Notes: generated by a model from the sequence alone, not told the origin. A stretch of DNA of 64,000 nt from JAIBJN01 sp035762005 (GCA_035762005.1 DASTQA010000024.1:9947-73946); one strand, 5' to 3'; shown: positions 23,585 to 32,374, counted from the stretch's first letter. A program made the numbers and translations.

Positions 23585-24211
23585 GTGGCCCTCGTCTTCC
23601 CGCGGACGCCCCGGCCTGCGGCGCGCCGCCTCCTCGACGCCGCCGTGCTCGCGTGGGCGGTCGCGTGGGTCGTCGTCGGCCTGCTCGTGGCCCGCGAGGT
23701 GCGCGGCCTCACAGACCTGAGCCGCACGGTCACCGCGGCCGGCTACGCGCTCCAGGAGGCGGGCGGGACGCTCGGGCAGCTCGAGGGCGTGCCGTTCGTG
23801 GGCGCCGACGTCGGCGAGGTCGCCGAGCGGACCGAGCGCGCGGGCAGGAGCGCGCGCGAGAGCGGCCGCACGAGCAGGGAGAGCGTCGAGTCGCTCGCGG
23901 TCCTCCTCGGCATCGCGATCGCGCTCGGGCCCTCGCTCCCGCTCGTGGCGCTCTACCTGCCGATGCGCCTCGCCTGGATCCGCGAGGTGCGCGCCGTGCG
24001 GCGGGCTCTCGCCGCCGGGCCGGACGAGCCGGGGCTCGAGGCGTACCTCGCGCGGCGGGCGGCGCTCTCGCTCCCGTACGACCGGCTCAGCGCGACGACG
24101 GTCGATCCCTGGGGCAGCCTCGCCGCGGGCGAGCGCCGGCGTCTCAGTGACGCCGAGCTCCACCGGCTCGGCATCCGCCGGCCGGACGGAACGGCCACCG
24201 CCGGTCGGTGA
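23585..24211 (+). CDS. Two-helix membrane protein upstream of MMPL exporter
   Basis: 208 residues from a GTG. One helix lies at about 15-38, a predicted extracytoplasmic helical segment with Thr/Ser/Glu-rich heptads (TERAGRSARESGRTSRES), and a second helix at about 100-130. A cytoplasmic tail with LPYDRLSATTVDPWGSL follows. No family recognised. The stop overlaps the GTG of the MMPL gene, so it is probably an accessory subunit of that transporter or co-regulated with it. Confidence 0.75.
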   Translation: MALVFPRTPRPAARRLLDAAVLAWAVAWVVVGLLVAREVRGLTDLSRTVTAAGYALQEAGGTLGQLEGVPFVGADVGEVAERTERAGRSARESGRTSRESVESLAVLLGIAIALGPSLPLVALYLPMRLAWIREVRAVRRALAAGPDEPGLEAYLARRAALSLPYDRLSATTVDPWGSLAAGERRRLSDAELHRLGIRRPDGTATAGR

Positions 24212-26430
24212 GGCGGCGGGTCGGGGAGCCTCCCGGGCCCTACCTCATCGGGCGGGCCGTCGTCCGCCTGCGGTTCGTCGTCGTCGTCGGCTGGCTCGCC
24301 GCCGCGGTCCTGGCGCTCGTCTCGCTTCCGCGCCTCGACGAGGCGCAGGGCGACGCGCTCGGGAGCCTCGTGCCGGAGGACGCGCCCGCGTACCGGGCCC
24401 AGCTCCGCTCCGCCGAGCTCTTCCGCTTCCCCGTCCTCTCGAACACGATGGTCGTCCAGCACGACCCGAACGGGCTCTCGCGGGCGGCGCAGACACGTGT
24501 GGTCGAGCGCTCGCTCGCCCTGGCGAGGCGGGAGTACCCAGATCTCCTCTCTGTTCCCTTCGCGCTCCCGCTGACCAACACGCGCGGAGTCGTCCCCGGG
24601 TCGCGGCAGTCGGGGACGACGGCGATCACCTACCTCTACTTCGAGCCCGGCCTCGGTCTCCAGGCCCGCGACCGGCTCGCGCGGTGGTTCGCGGACCCCG
24701 AGCGGCCCTTCCGGGCCTGGCGGGATGCCGACGGCGTCGTCGGCGTGACGGGGGTCGTCCCGGCGCGGGTCGAGCAGGGACGGCTGATCAGGGAGGCGAT
24801 CCCGTTCGTCGAGGCGGCGACGGTCCTCCTCATCCTCGTCGTCATCGGCCTGACCTACCGAGCCGTGACGGCGCCGCTCCTGACGCTCCTCGCCGTCGCC
24901 GTCTCGTTCGTCGTCTCGCTCGGGCTCCTGGCGGCCGCCGGACGCCGTTTCGGCATCGCGGTCCCGGGCGAGCTCGAGCCGATCGTGCTCGTGCTCCTCC
25001 TCGGCGTCGTCACCGACTACTCCATCTTCTACCTCTCGCGGATGCGGCACCGTCTGGAGCAGGGAGAGAGCCGCCTGGAGGCGGCGGAGCGCACCGCAGG
25101 CCAGGTGACGCCGATCGTCCTCACCGCGGGCCTCATCGTCGCGGCCGGCACGGCGTCGCTCCTCGCGGCACAGCTGGAGTTCTTCCGCGTCTTCGGCCCG
25201 GGCCTCGCCTTCGCCGTGCTCGTCGGCCTGGCCGTCTCCGTCACGTTCGTCCCGGCCGCTCTCGCGACCCTCGGCGGGGCGGCCTTCTGGCCCCGGAGGC
25301 CGGCGCCGGACCTGCTCGCGCCCGCGAGAGGCCGCGTGCCGCTCGTCGCCCGGATGGCCGGCTCGCGCGCGCTCGCGGGTCTCGTCGTCGTCCTCGCCGT
25401 CATCGGGCTCCTTCTCGCCGCGCGCCCCGTGCGGGGCCTCGAGCTCGGGGTCGAGCCGATCGGGAGCCTGCCGGCGGGCTCCGAGCCGGTGCGGGCTGCG
25501 GAGGCGGCCGCCGAGGGGTTCGCGCCGGGCGTCCTCTCGCCCACGCTCCTCCTCGTCGAGCAGGCGGGCCTGGGCGGGCTCCGTGAGGAGCTCCTCCGCT
25601 TCCAGCGGCTCCTGGAGGCGGAGCCGGGCGTCGCCGGCGTGATCGGGCCTGGGACGCTGCCGGCCTCCGTCCCGCGCGGTGTCGCGGTCTCCGAGACGGG
25701 AGCGGCGGCCCGGTTCGTCGTGCTCGCCGAGTCGGACCCGCTCGGCCCCCAGGCGCGCGCGGCGCTCGACGACCTGCGCCGTCGTGTCCCGCTGCTGCTC
25801 GAGCGCGCGGGCCTCGCGCCGACCACGGTCGCCTTCGCCGGCAACACAGCGCTCGCGGACGAGACGATCGCGACGGTGCTCGAGGACCTCGGCCGCATCG
25901 CTCTCGCCGCTCTCGTGGTCAACGTCCTCTTCCTCGTCGTCTTCCTGCGCTCGCTGCTCGCGCCGCTCTACCTGCTCGCCACGAGCGTGCTCGCCCTCGC
26001 GGCGGCACTCGGCCTGACGGCGCTCGTCTTCCAGGACGCGCTCGGGCGCGACCAGCTGGCCTACTACGTCCCGTTCATGGCCGCGGTGTTGCTCGTCTCG
26101 CTCGGGTCCGACTACAACGTCTTCCTCGTCGGCCGCATCTGGCAGGAGACGGGCCGCCGGCCGTTCCGCGAGGCGATCGCGGTCGCCGTTCCCGCCGCCG
26201 CGCGGGCGATCAACGTCGCCGGCCTCGCCCTCGCCCTCAGCTTCGGCCTGCTCGCCCTCGTCCCCCTGGACTCGTTCCGCCAGTTCGCCTTCGCGATGCT
26301 CGTCGGCGTCTTCGTCGAGGCGTTCCTCGTGCGGACGTGGCTCGTGCCGGCGCTCCTCACCCTGGCCGGGCGCTGGAGCGCCTGGCCCGGGCGGCTGCTC
26401 GTCCTGCGGCGGCGTCCGGCCGGCCGCTAG
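24208..26430 (+). CDS. MMPL-family RND transporter
   Basis: 740 residues with two related halves. Each has a first helix, an extracytoplasmic domain and a five-helix bundle. The proton-relay Asp-Tyr pairs are visible in TDYSIFYLSRMRHRL of half 1 and SDYNVFLVGRIW of half 2. This is the MmpL/SecDF-like architecture that exports lipids or fatty-acyl compounds in actinobacteria; the substrate is unknown. It is coupled to the two-helix protein by a four-base overlap and ends in a four-base overlap with the convergent lipoprotein gene. Confidence 0.92.
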   Translation: MRRRVGEPPGPYLIGRAVVRLRFVVVVGWLAAAVLALVSLPRLDEAQGDALGSLVPEDAPAYRAQLRSAELFRFPVLSNTMVVQHDPNGLSRAAQTRVVERSLALARREYPDLLSVPFALPLTNTRGVVPGSRQSGTTAITYLYFEPGLGLQARDRLARWFADPERPFRAWRDADGVVGVTGVVPARVEQGRLIREAIPFVEAATVLLILVVIGLTYRAVTAPLLTLLAVAVSFVVSLGLLAAAGRRFGIAVPGELEPIVLVLLLGVVTDYSIFYLSRMRHRLEQGESRLEAAERTAGQVTPIVLTAGLIVAAGTASLLAAQLEFFRVFGPGLAFAVLVGLAVSVTFVPAALATLGGAAFWPRRPAPDLLAPARGRVPLVARMAGSRALAGLVVVLAVIGLLLAARPVRGLELGVEPIGSLPAGSEPVRAAEAAAEGFAPGVLSPTLLLVEQAGLGGLREELLRFQRLLEAEPGVAGVIGPGTLPASVPRGVAVSETGAAARFVVLAESDPLGPQARAALDDLRRRVPLLLERAGLAPTTVAFAGNTALADETIATVLEDLGRIALAALVVNVLFLVVFLRSLLAPLYLLATSVLALAAALGLTALVFQDALGRDQLAYYVPFMAAVLLVSLGSDYNVFLVGRIWQETGRRPFREAIAVAVPAAARAINVAGLALALSFGLLALVPLDSFRQFAFAMLVGVFVEAFLVRTWLVPALLTLAGRWSAWPGRLLVLRRRPAGR

Positions 26431-26819
26431 GGCGCGTCGAGGCCCGCGGCGCGGAGCTGGTCGAGGAAGCGCTCGAAGTCCTCCTCGGAGACGTCCGCCG
26501 CCTGCTCCTCGAGGGAGTCGGCGAGCTCGCGGAAGCTCTGCACGAGGTCGTCCTGCGCCTCGCGGACGTCCTCCGGCGCCTCGAGGCCCTCGAGATCCTC
26601 CGCCTGGTCGCGGATCGCCTCGACGGCGTCGTCGGCGCGCTGCTCGAGGTCGTCCGCGGACTCGGACTCCCGCAGGCTCTCGATCCGGGACTGCACCTCG
26701 CTCTGGGCCTCGTTGGCCTCCTGCTCGAACTCCTCGCGGCTCAGCGTGTCGTCGGAGCCGCCGCAGGCGGCGAGCGCGAGGAAGGCCAGCAGGACGGCGA
26801 TGCGGATGACGACGGTCAT
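26427..26819 (-). CDS. Acidic coiled-coil lipoprotein
   Basis: 130 residues. The signal peptide ends in the lipobox LAAC, followed by an almost entirely helical, Glu/Asp-rich chain with heptad spacing (EEFEQEANEAQSEVQSRIE and DDLVQSFRELADSLEEQAA). No catalytic residues are present. It would be anchored on the outer face of the membrane. No family assigned. It lies beside the MMPL exporter but on the opposite strand. Confidence 0.8.
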   Translation of the reverse strand: MTVVIRIAVLLAFLALAACGGSDDTLSREEFEQEANEAQSEVQSRIESLRESESADDLEQRADDAVEAIRDQAEDLEGLEAPEDVREAQDDLVQSFRELADSLEEQAADVSEEDFERFLDQLRAAGLDAP

Positions 26820-26847
26820 GGCCCTCGCCTACCCCGCCGGGACGTCG

Positions 26848-27393
26848 TCAAACGCGGGGGCGTTCGAGCCGGGACACGAGGGCGCCGACCGTGACGCCGA
26901 GGAGGAGCTGGATCCCCACGGGCCCGACGACGTGCCCCGGGTCGAACGGATGGAGGTCGAGCCGCTCGGCCTGTCTCCACTCGAAGAAGGCGAGAGCGGG
27001 GAGCGACGCGAGCGGGAGGAGCGCCCCCGCGCGCAGGCCGTAGAGGAGCGAGCCCTCGAGGACCGGCAGGGCGAGCAGCTGCCGCGCGGTCGTGCCCGCC
27101 TCGAAGGAGTAGAGGGCGACGAACGCGGAGACGAGGACGACGTCGAGCGCGAGCCCGGCCGCCGCAGCCCCTTGCCGCCGCCGGGCGAGGAGCAGCACGG
27201 CCGCCGCGAGCGTGAAGGCGCCCGCGAGGAGCCAGGCGAGGCGCTCGTCGCCGTCCGGGTAGTTGCCTCGCTCGAGGGCGACCTCGACCAGGACGAAGGG
27301 GACGGCGGCCGCGCGCGCCCAGGCCACGGCGGCCGCGCGCGCCTCCCGGCGCTCGAGCCCGGGGTCGAGACAGAGCCGCGAACGTGCGAACAT
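26848..27393 (-). CDS. Orphan multi-helix sensor-like membrane domain
   Basis: 181 residues with about six hydrophobic helices. The pattern RAAAVPFVLVEVAL...YPDGDERLAWLLAGAF...FVALYSFEAG...LLALPVLEGSLLYG...GVTVGALVSRLE resembles the N-terminal membrane module of actinobacterial sensor kinases. The usual continuation into a GAF or histidine-kinase domain is absent: the frame stops after RLERPRV. It may be a truncated kinase or a stand-alone sensor module. Its ATG is only 15 bases from the divergent SDR start, so both transcripts must begin within the other gene or very near the codons. Confidence 0.7.
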   Translation of the reverse strand: MFARSRLCLDPGLERREARAAAVAWARAAAVPFVLVEVALERGNYPDGDERLAWLLAGAFTLAAAVLLLARRRQGAAAAGLALDVVLVSAFVALYSFEAGTTARQLLALPVLEGSLLYGLRAGALLPLASLPALAFFEWRQAERLDLHPFDPGHVVGPVGIQLLLGVTVGALVSRLERPRV

Positions 27394-27408
27394 CCGGCCC
27401 TCACGATC

Positions 27409-28185
27409 GTGGACACGGGTCTCTCCGGCAAGCGCGTACTCGTGACCGGTGCCTCGGGGGGCATCGGAGCGGCCTGCGTGCGCGCCTTCGCCGCCGAGGG
27501 AGCGCGCGTCGCCGTCCACTACCACCGCGGCCGCGAGCGGGCCGAGGCGGTCGCCGCCGACTGCGCCGGCGCCGTGCTCCTGCAGGCGGACCTGCGCCGG
27601 GAGGACGAGGTGGACGCGCTCTACGCGGACGCCCGCTCGCAGCTCGGCGGCCTCGACGTCTGCGCGGCGGTCGCGGGTGTCTGGCCCGAGGAGGACGTCC
27701 CGCTCTGGCGCCTCAGCCTCGAGCGGTGGCAGGAGACCCTCGCGGCGAACCTCACCGCCACGTTCCTCACGGCCCGCGGGTTCCTCCGGGAGGTCGAACG
27801 CTCCGGCCGCGGAAGCCTCGTCCTCGTCGGCTCGACCGCGGGCATCTTCGGCGAGGCCGGGCACGCGGACTACGCCTCGGCGAAGTCGGCCGTCGTACGG
27901 GGCCTCCTCCTGAGCCTCAAGAACGAGATCGTCCGGGTCGCCCCGGCCGGGCGGGTGAACGCGGTCTGTCCCGGCTGGACGGTCTCGCCGATGACGCGGA
28001 CGACGCTCGACGACCCGGCCGTCGTCGAGCGCGCGACGAGGACGATGGCCCTCCGCAAGGTCGCCGGGGTCGAGGACGTCGCCCGGCAGATCGTCGTCCT
28101 CGCCTCGGACGAGCTCTCGGGCCACGTGACGGGGCAGGTGGTCGTCGTCGCCGGCGGCATGGAGGGACGCGTCCTCCACGAGTAA
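27409..28185 (+). CDS. Short-chain dehydrogenase/reductase
   Basis: 258 residues from a GTG. The cofactor loop is TGASGGIG, the catalytic set is Ser142, Tyr155 and Lys159 (YASAK), and the motif NAVCPGW follows. His-Tyr-His after the second strand (VAVHYHRG) suggests NADP preference, as in FabG-like reductases. The substrate is unknown; 3-oxoacyl-ACP reductase is a possibility but no fatty-acid genes adjoin. ATG/GTG alternatives upstream run into the divergent gene. Confidence 0.9.
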   Translation: MDTGLSGKRVLVTGASGGIGAACVRAFAAEGARVAVHYHRGRERAEAVAADCAGAVLLQADLRREDEVDALYADARSQLGGLDVCAAVAGVWPEEDVPLWRLSLERWQETLAANLTATFLTARGFLREVERSGRGSLVLVGSTAGIFGEAGHADYASAKSAVVRGLLLSLKNEIVRVAPAGRVNAVCPGWTVSPMTRTTLDDPAVVERATRTMALRKVAGVEDVARQIVVLASDELSGHVTGQVVVVAGGMEGRVLHE

Positions 28186-28253
28186 GCGCGCCGAGGCCGC
28201 AACCTTTTCCGGGGATGGGTCGTTAAGACGCCGACCCGACCAGGAGGAAACGC

Positions 28254-28319
28254 ATGTACATCGGCGGTGGTCTTCTCGCGATCATCCTGATCATCATCAT
28301 CCTGATCCTCATCTTCTAG
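28254..28319 (+). CDS. 21-residue hydrophobic membrane peptide
   Basis: The ORF starts MYIGGGLLA and continues with only Ile, Leu and a final Phe, forming a single membrane helix. AGGAGG lies six bases before the ATG, one of the best ribosome sites in the window, so translation is likely. It is followed by a strong hairpin at 28343-28375. Similar one-helix peptides beginning MYI are, to my recollection, common in actinobacteria and unannotated. Function unknown; membrane stress or subunit roles are possible. Confidence 0.6.
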   Translation: MYIGGGLLAIILIIIILILIF

Positions 28320-28342
28320 GACAGGAAACAGGACTCGACTCG

Positions 28343-28375
28343 CGCGCCGCGCCCTCTCAGGAGGGGCGCGGCGCG
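28343..28375. terminator. Bidirectional terminator-like hairpin
   Basis: A 12-base perfect stem (28343-28354 with 28364-28375) with a nine-base loop that contains the stop codon of the minus-strand CBS gene. It lies 23 bases after the 21-residue peptide gene, so it may end both transcripts. No T-run on either side. Confidence 0.55.
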
Positions 28376-28827
28376 TCCGTCTGCTCGGCCCACTCCCGCA
28401 GGATCGCGCGGCAGAACTCGGCGCGGCCGAGCATCCCGACGAAGGCTCCCCTGTCCGCGACGGGGAGGGCGGCGAAGTCGCAGTGCAGGAACCGCTCGGC
28501 CGCGTGCACCGCGCTCGTCTCGAGGTCGAGCGCGACCGGCCGGCGCATGTGCTTCTCCACCGGCTCTCGGGCGACCGCCCGGGTCCGGTCGGCGAGCAGG
28601 CCCTCGTCGTCCGTCGCGAAGGCGGTGTGCCGCAGCTCCGCGAGGTAGGCGGGGAAGAAGCCGCTCAGGAGGTCCGCGTCGCCGAAGAGGCCGACGACCT
28701 CCTCCTCCTCGCCGAGAACGGCGATCGTCGCCACGGGGTGCGCGGCGAGGATCTCGGCCGCCTCGAGGAACGTCGCCGTCCGCGGCACGGCCGCCGGGAC
28801 GAGCTCGATGCCGAAGAGCCTTGCCAT
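28357..28827 (-). CDS. CBS-domain protein
   Basis: 156 residues with two CBS-like motifs: FLEAAEILAAHPVATIAVLGEEEEVVGLFGDADLL and AVHAAERFLHCDFAALPVADRGAFVGMLGRAEF. Paired CBS motifs bind adenosine nucleotides and often gate transporters. The gene follows the SLC13/ArsB-type permease by two bases, so it is probably the regulatory subunit of that transporter. The stop falls in the loop of a terminator-like hairpin. Confidence 0.85.
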   Translation of the reverse strand: MARLFGIELVPAAVPRTATFLEAAEILAAHPVATIAVLGEEEEVVGLFGDADLLSGFFPAYLAELRHTAFATDDEGLLADRTRAVAREPVEKHMRRPVALDLETSAVHAAERFLHCDFAALPVADRGAFVGMLGRAEFCRAILREWAEQTDAPRPS

Positions 28828-28829
28828 CC

Positions 28830-30092
28830 TCAGAGCTGGAAGAGGAGGAGGTACACCGTAGCGATTCCGAGGGACACGATCGTCACGGGCAGCCCGACCG
28901 CGAGGAAGCGCACGAACGAAATCTTGTGGCCGCTCCGGTCGAGGACGCCCGTCGCGGCGACGTTCGCCGCCGCCGCGATCAGCGTGGCGTTGCCGCCGAA
29001 GCACGCGCCGAGGGCGAGCGCCCACCAGAGCCCGTCCTCGAACTCCTCCTCGCCCGCCTGCAGCTGCTCGACCACGGGGATCATCGCCGCCGTGAACGGG
29101 ATGTTGTCGACGAGCGCCGACCCGGCCGCGGCTCCCCAGAGGATCGCCATGCCCTGGCCGGCGGTGGAGCCGGTCGCATCGGCGAGCGCGTCGGCCACCC
29201 GCTCGATCACTCCCTGCTCCTCGAGCGCGCCGACCATGACGAAGAGGCCGAGGAAGAAGAAGAGGGTGGCCCACTCCACGCGCTCGAGCGCCTCCTCGAC
29301 GTCGTCGGCCGCGACGAGGAGGAGGATCGTGGCGCCGCCGAGCGCGACGACGGCGGGCTCGAGGTGGAGCGGGGCGTGGAGGAAGAAGGCGACGATCGTC
29401 CCCAGGAGGACGGCGAGCGAGCGCTTGACGTTCCGGCTCTCCCGCACGTCGCGGCCGGGGTCGAGCCGCTCGAGCTCGTCCAGCCGGTCGGGCGGCACGA
29501 CGAGCTGGCGGCGGAAGACGGCGTAGAGCATCAGGGTGACGACGACGAGCGTCACGATCGAGACTGGGGCGAGGTTGACGATGAAGTCGACGAACGTCAG
29601 CTCGTCCACGCGGGTCCCGATCATGATGTTCGGCGGATCGCCGATGAGCGTCGCCGTGCCGCCGATGTTGGAGGCGATCACCTCGACGAGCACGAGGGGG
29701 ATCGGCGAGACGCGGAGGACGTCCGCGAGCAGGAGCGTGATCGGGACGACGAGGAGGATCGAGGTGAGGTTGTCGAGGAACGCCGAGGTCACGCCCGTGA
29801 CGAGCGCGAGCAGGAAGATCAGGCGCAGCGGCCGGCCCCGGGACAGCTGCGCCGTCCGCAGCGCGAGCCACGTGAAGACGCCCGTCTGCTCCGTCAGGCC
29901 GACGAGGATCATCATCCCGGTGAGCAGCCCCAGGGTGCTCCAGTCCACGGCCTCGATCGCCGTGTCGAGGTCGATCACGCCGACGACGACGACGAGGCCG
30001 GCGCCGACGAGCGCCGCCTTCGTCCGGTGCACCCACTCGAAGGCGATGACCGCGAGCGCGGCCGCGAAGATGAGGATGGCGACGACGTCCAG
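28830..30092 (-). CDS. ArsB/NhaD-type (CitMHS superfamily) ion permease, CTG start
   Basis: About 420 residues with 11 or so helices. Family motifs: EWVHRTKAALVGA after helix 1, FLDNLTSILLVVP, GGTATLIGDPPNIMIG, LVDNIPFTAAMIPVV and GGNATLIAAAANV. The first conventional codon is GTG 30032, which removes helix 1 and part of EWVHR. The upstream 20 codons encode that expected helix, are bounded by an in-frame TGA at 30113, and contain no ATG, GTG or TTG. CTG at 30092 has AGGAGG five bases before it and is taken as the start. Substrate (Na+/H+, arsenite or carboxylate) is not settled; a CBS gene follows. Confidence 0.85.
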   Translation of the reverse strand: MDVVAILIFAAALAVIAFEWVHRTKAALVGAGLVVVVGVIDLDTAIEAVDWSTLGLLTGMMILVGLTEQTGVFTWLALRTAQLSRGRPLRLIFLLALVTGVTSAFLDNLTSILLVVPITLLLADVLRVSPIPLVLVEVIASNIGGTATLIGDPPNIMIGTRVDELTFVDFIVNLAPVSIVTLVVVTLMLYAVFRRQLVVPPDRLDELERLDPGRDVRESRNVKRSLAVLLGTIVAFFLHAPLHLEPAVVALGGATILLLVAADDVEEALERVEWATLFFFLGLFVMVGALEEQGVIERVADALADATGSTAGQGMAILWGAAAGSALVDNIPFTAAMIPVVEQLQAGEEEFEDGLWWALALGACFGGNATLIAAAANVAATGVLDRSGHKISFVRFLAVGLPVTIVSLGIATVYLLLFQL

Positions 30093-30219
30093 GCTGGCCT
30101 CCTCTCGGAATCAGTAGACGACCGCGACCGCCCTCGTCGGGCTTGCGGACGGGTAGAATCGCGCGGCTGCACGACGGTCGCAGAGCCGGGCGGGCCTGCC
30201 GGCGGCTGTGTGACCGTCG

Positions 30220-31161
30220 GTGCAGATCGCGCTCCAGGCATTCCTCTTCGTGGGCGGCCTCGCGGTCGCGCTCGTGGCGAGCGACCGCGCCGTCGCCTAC
30301 ACCCGCGCGCTCGCGGCCGCGCTCGGGGCGCCGCCCTTCATCGTCGGCGTCGTGCTCGTCGCGATCGGGACGGACCTGCCCGAGATCGCCAACTCGATCG
30401 CCTCGCACGTCCAGGGTGAGGGGGACGTCAACGTCGGCGACTCCGTCGGCTCCACGCTCACGCAGTACACCTTCGTCCTCGGGCTCTTCCCGCTCGTGGC
30501 CGGAGCGATGGCGATCGAGCGCCGCCAGGTGACGGTGGTCACCCTCTTCACGATGGCCGGGCTGGCGCTGACGGCGGTCTTCGTGGCCGACGGCTGGCTC
30601 GCGCGCTGGGAGGGGGCGGCCCTCGTCCTCGCCTGGGCGGTCTTCACCTGGCTCGTCGTGCGCTCGCTCCCCGGGCTCGCCCACGACGTCCCGCCGCCGG
30701 TCGCCCGCCAGGGGCACCTTCAGCAGTCGGCGATCGTCCTCGGCGCGCTCGCGTTCGTCGGCTTCGGGGCGACCGTCGCCGTGCGGGCGCTCGTGCGCCT
30801 CGCGGAGCTCGCGGGCGTCCCCGAGTTCCTGATCGCGTTCTTCGGCGCGTCCTTCGGCACGTCGGCGCCCGAGATCGTCGTCGACGTGACCGCCCTCCTG
30901 CGCGGGGCTCCCGGGATCGCCCTCGGCGACGCGCTCGGGAGCTCGCTCGTGGACTCGACGCTCTCGATCGGCGCCGGGCCCCTCGTCGCCCCGGCGGAGG
31001 TGACGGCACGCCTCGCGCTCGTTGCCGCGCTCTACACGCTGCTCGCGGTCGGTGTCGTCGGAGGCGCGCTCGCGGGCCGCCGGCGGCACGACCGCCGCAG
31101 CGCGGCGCTCCTAGGCGTGCTGTACGCGCTCGCCTACGTCGTGCTCATCTCCGCCGACTGA
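30220..31161 (+). CDS. Ca2+/cation exchanger (CaCA family)
   Basis: 313 residues from a GTG. The two alpha-repeats are present: IGTDLPEIANSIAS...GDSVGSTL in the first half and FGTSAPEIVVDV...GDALGSSLVDS in the second, with the Glu and Asp/Ser residues that bind cation. There are ten predicted helices in two halves. The family exchanges Ca2+ or other cations for Na+ or H+. It overlaps the convergent antiporter gene by 51 bases. Confidence 0.9.
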   Translation: MQIALQAFLFVGGLAVALVASDRAVAYTRALAAALGAPPFIVGVVLVAIGTDLPEIANSIASHVQGEGDVNVGDSVGSTLTQYTFVLGLFPLVAGAMAIERRQVTVVTLFTMAGLALTAVFVADGWLARWEGAALVLAWAVFTWLVVRSLPGLAHDVPPPVARQGHLQQSAIVLGALAFVGFGATVAVRALVRLAELAGVPEFLIAFFGASFGTSAPEIVVDVTALLRGAPGIALGDALGSSLVDSTLSIGAGPLVAPAEVTARLALVAALYTLLAVGVVGGALAGRRRHDRRSAALLGVLYALAYVVLISAD

Positions 31162-32346
31162 GGCGCCGAGACGGCGTTCGATCCAGCGCGCGCCGACCGT
31201 GTCGGTGAGGCCGTGCGCGAGGATCGAGGAGAGGACGATGAACGAGGCGATGTCGAAGACGAGCGTCCGGTCCGGCGCCGTCGAGTTGAGGACGAGCAGC
31301 GCGAAGAGCATCGAGGCGACGCCCTTGGGCCCGAACCACGCGATGAAGAGCTTGTGCGGCATCGGCATCTCGACGCCCACGAAGGAGAGGAGCACGGCCG
31401 CGGGCCGGGCGACGAGGAGGGCGAAGGGGATGAAGACGAGCAGGGGCCAGAGCGACCAGTCCCAGCCGGTCGCGACGACGAGTGCGCCGAAGACGAAGAA
31501 CGTCGCGACCTGGAAGACCGCGCTCACGCTCTCGTTGAAGTCGGCGAAGGCGGCGGGGATCTCGTGGCGGGCCGCCGCCAGGGCGATGCCGGCCACGAAC
31601 GCCGCGATCAGCCCGTTCCCGTACGTCAGGTCGGCGAGGCCGAACGCGGCGAAGCCGAGGCCGAGCGCGTAGATGCCCTCGTACTTGTGCGTCATGCCGC
31701 CGCCCGGCAGGCGGGGGAGGATCCGTCCCGCGAGGAGCGCGAGGCCGACGCCGATCAACCCGCCGACGACAGCTTCGCCCGCGAGCTCGGCCGCCTCGCC
31801 GGCCGGGTCGTCCTGCTCGGCGGCGAGCACGAGGAAGAAGAGGACGAACGGGAGCGCGAGCCCGTCGTTCAGGCCCGACTCGAGGTTGAGCGTGTGGCGG
31901 ATGACGCGGGGCACCCGCTGGGCCGTCACGACGGCGGAGGTCACGACCGGGTCGGTCGGCGAGAGCACGGCCCCGAGGAGGAACGCCTCCGCCCACGTGA
32001 GCTCGGGGAAGAGCAGCTTGGCGGCGAGCGCGAGGAGGACGAGCGTGACCGGCATCGCGATGACGAGCGCGCGCGCGGGCGGGCCCCAGTGCGCCCGGAG
32101 GAGCTCCGACTCGACGAGGAGCCCGTCGGAGAAGAGCGTGAGGATGAGCGCGAGCTCGACGACGAGGACGACGAGCTCCGCGCCCGGGTTCGCGCTGACG
32201 ACGTCGAGGAGGGCGAGCCCCACTCCGGCCACGACGGAGAGCACGGAGATGGAGAGCACCGTTCCGTGCAGCCAGCCGGAGAGCGCCGCCGCCGACGCGA
32301 GGAGCAGCCCGAGGATCAGGAGGGCTTCGGCGAACCCGATGTCCAC
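31111..32346 (-). CDS. Na+(K+)/H+ antiporter, CPA1 family
   Basis: 411 residues from a GTG with 12-13 helices. SPTDPVVTSAVV is the TDP motif and LNLESGLNDGLALP supplies the ND motif, both characteristic of electroneutral CPA1 exchangers. FGPKGVASMLFALLVL is the conserved helix near the C-terminus. There is no TrkA-type tail. It would help keep pH and sodium balance. A 12-base hairpin lies upstream, closing the neighbouring DUF6458 gene. Confidence 0.92.
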   Translation of the reverse strand: MDIGFAEALLILGLLLASAAALSGWLHGTVLSISVLSVVAGVGLALLDVVSANPGAELVVLVVELALILTLFSDGLLVESELLRAHWGPPARALVIAMPVTLVLLALAAKLLFPELTWAEAFLLGAVLSPTDPVVTSAVVTAQRVPRVIRHTLNLESGLNDGLALPFVLFFLVLAAEQDDPAGEAAELAGEAVVGGLIGVGLALLAGRILPRLPGGGMTHKYEGIYALGLGFAAFGLADLTYGNGLIAAFVAGIALAAARHEIPAAFADFNESVSAVFQVATFFVFGALVVATGWDWSLWPLLVFIPFALLVARPAAVLLSFVGVEMPMPHKLFIAWFGPKGVASMLFALLVLNSTAPDRTLVFDIASFIVLSSILAHGLTDTVGARWIERRLGASVGGDEHDVGERVQHA

Positions 32347-32374
32347 CGGCGCAGCCTAATCCGGCCCGAAACCG

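Noticed and set aside
30143..30159. TTGCGG...TAGAAT as promoter of the CaCA exchanger
   Set aside because: The spacer is only five bases, so it cannot be a sigma-70 pair; TAGAAT alone may be a -10 box.
28821..30419. A 532-codon plus-strand frame opposite the permease
   Set aside because: Acidic low-complexity shadow; the permease on the other strand has clear motifs.
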